From Orientallactaga sibirica (lineage: Eukaryota; Chordata; Mammalia; Rodentia; Dipodidae): 64,000 nt of DNA. The position numbers and the translations under genes were made by a program. Below, in pieces: positions 55,722 to 64,000 of this stretch. Below the pieces are notes generated by a model. The model was not told the origin of the DNA, ran no database searches, and saw only the letters and a list, made by a program, of their open reading frames with translations. Where the stretch lies: assembly GCA_036365145.1 (NCBI GenBank), contig JAEOAD010000018.1, positions 13,808,501-13,872,500 of the forward strand, written 5' to 3'. The stretch's first letter is position 1. Each line of letters starts with the position of its first letter.

Positions 55722-57500
55722 ATGGCCATGCCTCTCTCCTATTCCTTTACCTTAACTTTCTACAACAGGGACGTTCTGGCAAAAACTAACTGGACATGGA
55801 GCATCCAACAAGCCCTTACAATTAAAAACTGACCTCATACAGCTCTTAAACCTCCCCTCCACCCAAGCAAATTATTTCCTGACAGGGTGAAGACATCTAG
55901 AGGGGGTCATATTCATATCCCCTATAGGTATTCAGACTAAAAATGTAGATTTTTATTTAAGCCATAGAGAATGGATCCCCCACTGTCAGCCTTTGTTAGA
56001 TGTAAATCAAAATGCTTGTCAAGGTATGGGTAGGAAGTTCTTACTTCTCTTCTTATTGGAAGTGTGCTAGCATTACTACTTATTCTGGGGGTACAGATGA
56101 TACCACCTTTCTCTCTGGCTGGAGGGAGGCAGGGGGCAGCTAAAGAAAACTTGTATGTATTCAGGTAAGTAACTCCTAGCATTATATCTGGGGAATTGGA
56201 TTTACTTGGGGAATAAGAATATACATGTCTAGGTATAATCTGGGGTCACTGTTGTCCATCCAAGCTAGGGAACACTGAACCCTCTCACACCCTTTTGGCC
56301 CAATAGCTCAATTAGACAAGCCTCTGATTGCTTTTCTACTTCCCCTGGCTAAACGAGAGCAAAAGGCCTCTCCAACCATAGTCCCATGGTCAAAGACCCC
56401 TAGACCCCCTGTAATTGATTTCGCCCCTAAAGATATTCTTCTGACATCAGATATTTTTACTATGCTCTAGGGTATGTATCACCTTCAAACTTATACTCAG
56501 CCCAAGATGTCTCAAGATTGCTGGCTCTGTTTAAAGGCCAGACCTCCCTACTACATCAGGCTGGGAACAGAAAGCCTCTGACAGGTCTGTCTGTCCATAT
56601 CCTGAGATGACCATATTGTTGGAGGATGTGACTACAAAGGCTTCTTGCCTCTAAACCTCAAATTAGCCCCCCTTTAGCTCTCCCTACTCTGCTACTTGCA
56701 CTATTAAACCTATATTGATACTCAGTTCAGAGGCATATTTTGCCCCAGATGTAACTTGGCTCAGCTGCTTTAACTGGTCTCACTTGATGTATGACCTCAG
56801 AACTGATAATCCAGTTTTATGTACAGTTGTGTATGTTCTTTCCCAAGTGTGAGCATATTCAGGGTCAGAAGGAGCCCGTCTTTTGTTCCCCTTTGGGCTG
56901 CCTTCCCACTGATACAGACAGGCTTCCTCACACTTCATTCCAATGTTCATGTGGATGGATGTGGCAGGATCACCAGCCCTAAGTACAATAACCCTGATAG
57001 AGGAAAAGACAGGTCTCTGACAAATGAGCCAACAGATAGATACTGATATTAAACATCTCTAATTTTCCACGGATGTACTCCATGCCCAGGTTGAATCTCT
57101 AGCTGAAGTAGTCCTTCAAACTTGATGAGACCTAGAACTAATCCTTACATCCAAGGAAGGGCTTTGTGTAGCCCTGGGTGCTTCCTGTTGCTTCTATGCT
57201 AATAAATCAGGGGCAATCAAAGAGACAAAAAGGTCAAGAAAATTTAGACCAGAACAGAAGGAACTAAAATCAAGTAACTCCTGGTACCATAATCTGTTTG
57301 ATTGGATTCCCTGGCTTACAACTCTGCTGACTGGTTTAGCTGGCCCCCTGTTTCTCCTATTTATAGGACTTGCTATAGGACCCTGTTTAATAAGTTGTCT
57401 CTTAAAATTCATAAAACAGAGGATTGCTTCAGTTAAACTAATGGTCCACGGGACTCAATATATACCTCTTACCCATAGTCAAGGATTTGAAGGCCCCTAA
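55722..57500 (+). pseudogene. env: Provirus envelope remnant
   Basis: Env would mediate cell attachment and fusion. The likely start region is at 55722. The surface subunit retains 'QDCWLCLKARPPYY' with a CWLC isomerase-type motif at 56519-56530. The transmembrane subunit retains the CX6CC motif at 57165-57191, then a hydrophobic anchor at about 57301-57400 ('WLTTLLTGLAGPLFLLFIGL') and a short basic tail. These define a gamma-type envelope. Many stops and shifts break the surface part and no intact frame exceeds about 80 codons. No conventional cleavage site is identifiable. Confidence 0.82.
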
Positions 57501-57518
57501 AAAGAAATTTAGGGGGTA
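57500..57518 (+). other. Provirus polypurine tract
   Basis: 'aaaaagaaatttaggggg' ends 2 nt before the 3' LTR TGAAATAG. Its purine run, with three T interruptions, is where plus-strand synthesis would have been primed. Confidence 0.8.
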
Positions 57519-57890
57519 TGAAATAGCTAAGATAACACCATTCTATCCTAGAATGTAATAGCTAAGATAATGCCATGACCCAGAGAATGACCCAGATGTA
57601 TAAAGTCAAGATAACTCCAGAGTATATGTTGACCCAAGTATATAAACTCATTATAACTCTAGATGAATGAGTGAAACACCTGCAATTCCAAGGATACCCT
57701 GACTTACGTCTGGCACCCATATTATTGTAATTTTTATTGTCTTTTGTCTTTAAAAACACTGTACTCCTGAGCTTCTTCACTGAGAGTTCTTCCAGGAATG
57801 AATCCTTCTCAGTCATTTGCTAAATAAAAAGAACTCTTAATTGGCTTGAAGTGTATGGTGATTTGTAATTCTCTTGCATGGACTATAACA
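57519..57890 (+). promoter_or_regulatory. Provirus 3' LTR
   Basis: It begins TGAAATAGCTAAGA and ends CTATAACA. The 'aatagctaagata' phrase occurs twice near its start (57521, 57558). 'tctttaaaaacac' (57748-57760) is a weak TATA-like site and AATAAA lies at 57823-57828. It is SINE-free and shorter in U3 than the 5' LTR. Confidence 0.92.
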
Positions 57891-57895
57891 CATAC
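57891..57895 (+). other. Right target-site duplication of the provirus (CATAC)
   Basis: Identical to 48617-48621. Beyond it the interrupted MaLR LTR resumes with 'ctttgggctggaattcag'. Confidence 0.9.
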
Positions 57896-58056
57896 CTTTG
57901 GGCTGGAATTCAGATCCATTCTCAAACACACCTTTAGCATGGAGATCAAGATCTGCCCCCAGTGACACCTTCTCTAATGAAGGGCCTGGAGACCCAAATT
58001 ACAAGCATCATAAAAAATACGTGCATCTATGGAGAACATACATTCAAACTACCACA

Positions 58057-59700
58057 ATCCACCCTTGGCCTCCATAGACTAATAACCATCTCATACTGTA
58101 AGTTGCATTCAGTCCAACTTCAAGGGTTCCCATAGTCTTTGCCAACCTTAAGACTGTTTCAAAGTCCCAAGTTTCATCTGAGATTTAGGACTGTCACTTA
58201 ACTGTGAGACCTGTAAAGTCAAAACATGTTGCATACTTCTAGCATATAATTTCCATTACAAAAGGCATAACAAGGAGAGACTGGACCAATGCAAAATCAT
58301 TAACCTGAGGTACACATCAAACACTTGCAGGTCAAGGCCAACATCCATAAACAGTGATGACAGTCTCGGGATTTCCAATTTCCATCACTCCAGCTGGGGT
58401 GAATAGCCAAAGAAAACTTGCATCCCAAGCCAACAAGTGCTCTGTTTTAGCCTTTGCACAGTTCTGGTATATCCAAAATATCTTTACGTCTCAATTGCAA
58501 ACATAGTATATCTTCAGCTCCAAACATTGGCCTTTCTAGCCTTCAATACAGGTATATTATTCTGTTTCCCATGATGCATCTCAGCAGTGGCTCCTGAAGC
58601 CATGTGCATTCCATGGTCCACTTCCATACATTATTCATGTTTTCAATGTCAATACTAGGTATCTAAGGACATTTTGTTAATCCAGGGAGGAAATAAATTG
58701 TGACTTTGAAGAGCAGGTTTCTTCCTTCAAGTTATCTCCCTTCAGAAGAGTTTGCAGTTCTATCTTTCAATCTTTCCTAGGTAGAAGCACCTTAGGTATC
58801 TTTCTGTTGTTTCAATGAAAAGCAGTTGGTTTATCCTTAATGGTAGTAATCTGCTTGACAATAGCTACTTCAGCAACCTAAAACCTGTCTCTGTGAGGGT
58901 AATTTTAAAATTCCTTGATTTTTTTCAACCTTAAATAGTATATCTTTCATTTCTATATCTTCCACCAAGAACACTAATCCATTATTTTCAAATTCAGTCT
59001 TGATCAACTCTTTGGGCATAGGTAGCAGAATGAAGCCATCCCTTATGCCAGTAGGTCAGTTCCAACAAAGTTATCTGCTGTCTTTTAACATTCATAAGCC
59101 AACACAACTCTCTGCACTTAGCATTTTCAAACTTTCATCAGAATAGTCTATCAAACTTAGCTTACCACTCTGGATGATGTTTTCAGTCCCAGCATCAACT
59201 ACGTGGCAGTAGCCTGGAGGGCTGGGGCAGGATTCTCTAGAAGGCTGTATATGCTCTGAAGCAGAGTGCTATGTATGGTAGGCACTGCTTTTCCTTTATC
59301 ACAGATTCAAGGGTCCAGGAATCAAGGGGTGGAAATGGCGATAGTAAGGCTTACCATCACTCCAAGTGATCCATTAGTCACACTTTTGCTTGTTATTCCC
59401 ACAACCTGATGGCCTAGAGGTCTTGGTTCCAGGGGTGGTGCTTTTGCCAGGAGTTACAAAGAACATTCCATTGAACTTGAAGCTAAGACTCCCCTGTGGC
59501 CACTTTGGAATCCTGATACCCTAAAGTCAACAGGCTAAGAAAGGAATTACAACCCAATCAAGGCAGTGTGGTAAATGGCCCAGATTTTTCAGGAATGAAG
59601 GTATGGGTCATCATTCCAGGTAATGAACTTAGGTGATTGCTGAAGGTGGAGGAGATACAGAATTAGTAGTAGAAGAAGGTAGTTACAAATACCAGGTAAG
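58057..59700 (-). mobile_element. MaLR internal sequence (antisense)
   Basis: It follows the antisense LTR. 'ggcctccatagactaataac', 'agactggaccaatgcaaaat' and 'ccaacatccataaacagtg' match 26340-26660. The remaining 1 kb has the same style with no open frames. The far LTR cannot be recognised, so the limit is approximate. Confidence 0.65.
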
Positions 59701-60075
59701 GACAAGTGATCAGTTACAAAATATGAGGACTGTAATTCCCATGAGTTCTTCTGCCCTACTTTGTTAAGAGTGTTTGTACAATGTACAGCAATATTAAGAT
59801 GATTTTATTTTTCTTTTCTCTATTATATAATGTATATTTATTGAGATTATATCACTATTAACTGTTATTGAATTTTTATTTTACTTAGTGGATATTGGAG
59901 ACTAAGCATTCCTCAAGAGACATACCGTTGGTGAGGGGAAGGATGTGCATTTACAGTTGTATGTTGGATAGTTATATCATGTTAGGGAGAATTATGACCT
60001 TGTTACTGTTTTCAGTTGGAAATGAAGTATGATGTAAGGAGATGTAGTTTGGTGTCAAGTTGACAAAGACTGTAC
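59701..60075. other. Unassigned AT-rich sequence
   Basis: It may include the eroded 5' end of the antisense MaLR. I see no feature I can support. Confidence 0.4.
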
Positions 60076-60600
60076 TTGTGGTGGTTAAGTTCTTTTGCTA
60101 ACTTGATGTGGATAGGAATACACAGACATTCCTCTTGGTTGGATATCTCTGGTTGCCTCTAGGAAAGATTGATTGATGGAAGTCCTTCCTCCAGAGTGAG
60201 CCTCTAGAGTGGGCAGCCCTCCCAGAGGGAGGCTTTATGTAAGGAAGCTCTGAGAGAAAATAGCTCCTTCTTCCCACCTGCTCCCTGTGTTGTTTGTTGG
60301 TGAGGGCCTTCACTTGCATGTCATCTATCCTGTTAACCTACTCTTTGTCAGCATTGGAACCAAGTTTTTTCATCCTTCCAGCATGGCCTGAAAAACAGTG
60401 GCTCTCTAGAAAGCCTCTAGGCCTTCAGTGATGGATTGGAACTGTTGAAGCATCTAGCCACACGGACTGAGCAGCTACTTGACTCTCAAGTTTGCAGACT
60501 AATATTGTTGAACTGTTGTAAGCTAATACAATAATTCACTTTTATAATACAATTAATTTTGTCTAGTTTGTACCTCTAAATAATCCTGACTAATAAAATG
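60076..60600 (+). repeat. Possible old interspersed repeat
   Basis: The beginning 'gtggtggttaagttcttttg' with 'ctaacttgatgtggatag' and the end 'taaataatcctgactaata' resemble repeat ends seen in rodent genomes. It is moderately GC-rich inside. Family not determined and no coding potential. Confidence 0.4.
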
Positions 60601-62215
60601 AGTAAGACAATCCTTGTGCACTGGGACTGAGAGTAGAGTGAAACATTGCTGAGACTGGAGATGTTCAGCAATCTCACTTATGTTCTTTGGACTTGGAAAA
60701 TTCTGTTTATCAACTTCCTTTTCAATGTTGAGTTAGCAACATGTGGCTTCCTGACCAATGGAATATTGGCTAGAGGATTTCAAGATCTAGTCTTAAAGCA
60801 TAGCACTCTATAGTTCATGTGGCTGGTCATGCTATGGTAGACTCACATGATTGGAGGTACTTTGTTCCCAAGTCATTGTCTGGTGGTAAAGTGCCTAAGA
60901 GAGCCATTCAATTTTTGCTGGATTGTGAGTTGAATGAGAAAGAAGCATTCTTTATTCCTAGACACTGGAATTTATTAAATTTGCTATAGAATAAACTATT
61001 TTTACCAGTATGATTATAAAATAGTGACATTGTTTTTATAGCATTGGAATTTTTCAAAGATTTTGCTGTCACTAAACAATGTATCTTTTCTATGATGGGG
61101 ATTTGAGTGATGTTCCCTATAAAGAAATGGGTAAAGTGAGTTCTCAAGGACCCCATTCCTTTTAGTTTCACTTTCTCTTTTAAATCTTTTTCTTTATGTA
61201 TCAAAGCTAGTATATTTACAATCAATAGGGTAATATTAAAACTAGGGAAAGAGTGCACGTGTAAATGTCCACTTAAAAATTAGGGAAAATTTTACTTAGG
61301 CATAGCTGATTAAATCATTTATCAAAGGTGAATATATCAGTCACTAGTTCCTATCCCTCCATGAAAACCAGAGAATTAAGCTGAAAATACTAACTTCAAA
61401 AAATTTGGATGGTTTATTTGGCAACCAGCTCCCTGTATTTTAGGTTTTCCACTAATTCAAACTCAGATATTATTGAAAGGGTCTTGTTATTAATAATTAA
61501 AGATAAAAGATGCTCCTTTCATCCTTATGGTTTTGGAGCTATTTCAATAGCTAGGGAATGATCCCAACATCACAAGATATGTTCCTTTTGCTGTTATCAC
61601 TCAAAAAATGACAAGGATCTTAGAAGTTATCACCAAGAGTTGCAGACAAAGGCCAAAACATATATTTATTATATTCTAGTATCACAATTATTAATGTCAT
61701 AAATGAATCCTTAATTTAAAATCAGGATTAAAATCTTACCAAGTGAGTTCTTTTGATACAGCCTTACCTTCCTATGATTATGACTTTGGGTCAGTACTAT
61801 TTTGATTTACATGAGGAGCTACTCCACTCAGGAGTTATGTCCTATTATCAAAGGAATGCACTATCTTATCTCTGTAATGACATAGTTTGATGGTTTAAGA
61901 ATAAATTCTATTTCAAGTATTAGTTAAAACTCCATTTAAGAAATAAACATTACAAAGATGTTTTCTAGATCATGTTATTAACTGCTTTTCCAAGATTACA
62001 GAGGTTGACATTTTGCTTTTCAAAGTACTTTATGACTATTTCTGTGTATTCACTTTGACCATACCACTTTTCTGCCCAGAGCTCCACATCAACTTTGAAT
62101 CACATTCTATCTAGTGATTCTGAGTTAAAATGCTTACTCAATGGCTTAAAGGAATGAAAATGTTTCTTGGAGCTGCTTGAGTCCTTAATAATCATTGGCT
62201 GATAGGAATTGTACC
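60601..62215. other. AT-rich unique sequence, no feature recognised
   Basis: The 116-codon minus frame at 60908-61258 is rich in Lys, Asn, Ile and Phe and has no recognisable domain. It is probably a chance frame in AT-rich DNA. Confidence 0.5.
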
Positions 62216-62243
62216 ATATATATATATATATATATATATATAT
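62216..62243. repeat. (TA)n microsatellite
   Basis: About 14 uninterrupted TA units. Confidence 0.97.
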
Positions 62244-62269
62244 CTTACAATATATAGTGTCATATATTT

Positions 62270-62440
62270 CGCATAAATTTCTGCTTGAATTCCCATAATA
62301 TACATATAAGGAATGCTCTGTTCTATTGTCTACTCTGTTTATAGGTGAAAAAATAAAAACATAAGAGCTTAAAAGTCACTTGCCCAAGGGCACATAGCAG
62401 TGAAGTGTTAGCACTTACAACTTTAATTCACTGACAATGT
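62270..62440 (-). repeat. MIR SINE remnant (antisense)
   Basis: 'ataggtgaaaaaataaaaac', 'gtcacttgcccaagggcac' and 'agcagtgaagtgttagcac' match reversed MIR well. Confidence 0.8.
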
Positions 62441-62772
62441 CTCTCTCCTTAACCATCCGCTTCTAAATGTTCCATGAAATTTCCTCCCTATTAAGTGGCC
62501 ATTGTATCACTGCTATAGGGGCTTGTGTGGATCAAATATTACCATTGTTTCACTGGAAGGATGACCATAGTTGTCCTAGCATGATGTCTAATATCCATAA
62601 TTATGTAACTGTCCTATTTCCTCCTCCTGTGAAAGCTGTCTTAATGGCAGGTAACCACTTTTCATAGATTATCAAAACCCATATATTTAGCTTCAGCTAA
62701 TTAAATTTCCCTCTCACCCAGCAGACAAACTCACACTATCTCTAATTGCTGATTAAGAGATTCCTTTCTCAG

Positions 62773-62992
62773 GGCTGGAAAGATGGATTACCAGTTAAGG
62801 CACTTGCCTGAGAAGCCCAAGTAACCAGGTTTGACTCCCCAGAATGCACAAAAGCCAGACACATAAAGTGACACATTTTCAAAAGTTCACACATGCACAC
62901 AAGGTGATGCATGCATCTGAAGTTCTACTACAGTTGGTAGAGTCCCTGGCATACCAATTCTCTCTCTCCCATAAAAAATTAAAAAAAAAAAC
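62773..62992 (+). mobile_element. B2-type SINE (diverged)
   Basis: It has the head 'gggctggaaagatggattac', the body 'gcacacaaggtgatgcatgc' and an A-rich tail ending at 62992. The target duplication is unclear. Confidence 0.88.
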
Positions 62993-63060
62993 ATAGACCC
63001 CTTTCCATTTTCTCCTCAAAATTAATAAGAACTCCAGCAACCATTTAGGAAAATAATAAA

Positions 63061-63079
63061 CAAAAAAAAAAAAAAAAAA
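63061..63079. repeat. Poly(A) run
   Basis: About 18 consecutive A with no SINE body directly upstream. Confidence 0.9.
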
Positions 63080-63240
63080 CAGATTCCACATTGATGATAG
63101 ACTTTTAATTATCAAATTAATTATCTTTGTCCCACTGTATTGTGTTATATCAGCATTCATACAACACATCCATTCAGAGCTAACATGGAAACTGAGGTTA
63201 TCAAAGAATGTAAGAATAAGAAATTAACTCATTAGATTTC

Positions 63241-63598
63241 TATAGTTTGAATGGATGTCTCTCAATAAATTCAGGACTTTATTAAACTTGTAATTACATG
63301 TCTAGCTGCCTTGCTGGAGGAGATGTCACCACGGGTGGATCCTGGGGTCCAGCCCTAAGGTGTGGGGGTGGATCTGAATTCCAGTCTAAAGAATTTTGCC
63401 TGGAATTCCTGGAGTATGCTTGCTTATGGTGTGGTGGTAGTATCTCCCCCCCCCCCCTCTGTGGACCTGTGAAAGGGGTCCAGGTTCTTCCTCAATTATG
63501 GAACTTCCCCTAGATCTTTAAGCTTCAATATATCCCTTCCTCCCATAAGTTGTGCCTCATTTGGAAGTTCATCCCAGCAATGTGAAGCTGACTGTTTT
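63241..63598 (+). mobile_element. MaLR-type LTR
   Basis: The start 'tatagtttgaatggatgtc', the end 'tggaagttcatcccagcaat', and 'gcttcaatatatccc' in the polyadenylation position all parallel 8802-9166. A run of 10 or more C at 63447-63457 is local slippage. Confidence 0.7.
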
Positions 63599-64000
63599 AA
63601 TTTCCTAAGATTCTTTTGATAGAAAACATTCTTTTCCTAGTTTTCAATTGTTTTGCAAGTCTTTTTAGCCACAAAGCTATATTAAGTAATAGTATATTTG
63701 TAAATCAATACCAAGTTCTCATGAAATAGAAGCCAAGACTTCCTCCTGTGTGAAAAAGAAGAGTACATGGGAGATTGTTGGACAACTCTTCTGTTGGAGG
63801 GTGGATCTGAGTTTCTGTCTAGAGCCTCAGATCATACTACAACTCCAAGCATGTACTCTAGAACAATAAGAATTTAAAAAGGTACCATAGAGAAACCACA
63901 AGGTATTTTAGGAGAACAAGGAAGGAAAGGGACACATAGGACATAAATAAAAGAGGACATAAACTTAATACAGCACATAGATCAAAACCTTAAAATGAAC
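63599..64000. other. Unique sequence, no feature recognised
   Basis: AT-rich with no gene or repeat that I can name. Confidence 0.45.

Larger units (their letters stand above)
48622..57890 (+). mobile_element. ERV class I (gammaretrovirus-like) provirus, defective
   Basis: The structure is complete in outline: 5' LTR (48622-49598), primer site, leader, gag, pro, pol, env, polypurine tract and 3' LTR (57519-57890), flanked by CATAC duplications. Class I assignment rests on YVDD-type reverse transcriptase, a single CCHC knuckle, gag-pro-pol spacing, and a gamma-type envelope with CWLC and CX6CC. All reading frames are broken by many stops and frameshifts. Later insertions are B2 SINEs at 48954, 49198 and 53151 and family X at 50112. 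By eye only about four in five LTR bases agree, so the copy is old. Confidence 0.92.
48387..58056 (-). mobile_element. MaLR ORR1-like LTR (antisense), split by the ERV provirus
   Basis: Halves at 48387-48621 and 57896-58056 (about 396 nt together) form one antisense LTR. On the minus strand it starts TGTGGTAGTTTGAATG (complement at 58056-58041) and ends '...gagctgactaca' near 48387. MaLR internal sequence follows at 58057. The split point carries the provirus and its CATAC duplication. Confidence 0.85.

Noticed and set aside
60908..61258. 116-codon minus-strand open frame
   Set aside because: Composition is simply that of AT-rich DNA (Lys, Asn, Ile, Phe). No motif or homolog recognised.

Overview
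The window reads as mammalian, and specifically rodent, non-coding DNA. It contains dozens of short 7SL-derived B1 SINEs, tRNA-derived B2-type SINEs (heads reading like 'gggctggagagatggctt'), one ID-like element, B4/RSINE-like SINEs, MaLR/ORR1-type LTRs, LINE-1 remnants and old MIR/L2 fragments. The B1 and B2 subtypes (for example 'gaggtagggtctcactct' and the '...ttagccagatgcaaagtg' B2 body) look like those of jerboas (Dipodidae), but that is recall, not a database result. I find no host protein-coding exon, no intact ORF and no functional RNA gene. Every longer open frame lies in a repeat, in low-complexity sequence, or in AT-rich DNA with no recognisable protein. The window is best read as intergenic or deep intronic.

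Layout. 1-19.6 kb is mostly AT-rich unique sequence with scattered SINEs, an L2 copy cut by a MaLR LTR and an old B1 (6.37-7.25 kb), a cluster of MaLR LTRs (8.4-9.2 kb) and three copies of a repeat I call family X. 19.6-24.9 kb is a minus-strand LINE-1 carrying 3'UTR, ORF2 with a large internal deletion, ORF1 and a probable 5' region, with a B2-in-B1 nest inside ORF1. 26-27.4 kb holds an antisense MaLR remnant and a long pyrimidine microsatellite that grew from a B1 tail. 29.4-30.1 kb is a possible solo LTR. 30.7-32.4 kb is a MaLR element with both LTRs and a tRNA-Leu-like primer site. 34.3-35.1 kb is the longest family X copy. 43.0-46.4 kb is a second, 5'-truncated minus-strand LINE-1. 48.4-59.7 kb is the most structured locus: a decayed gammaretrovirus-like (ERV class I) provirus with LTR-leader-gag-pro-pol-env-LTR, inserted with an exact 5-bp target duplication into an older antisense MaLR LTR, and itself hit by three B2 SINEs and one family X copy. 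60-64 kb is again AT-rich with a few old repeats.

The genes present are retroelement genes and all are broken. The provirus gag, pro, pol and env still show diagnostic motifs (major homology region, CCHC knuckle, YVDD, CWLC, CX6CC), but stops, frameshifts and lost catalytic residues make protein function very unlikely. I found no convincing new biological system. The main points of interest are the insertion history, the repeated family X, a microsatellite born from a SINE target duplication, possible quadruplex/triplex tracts and two unique stretches worth testing for conservation.
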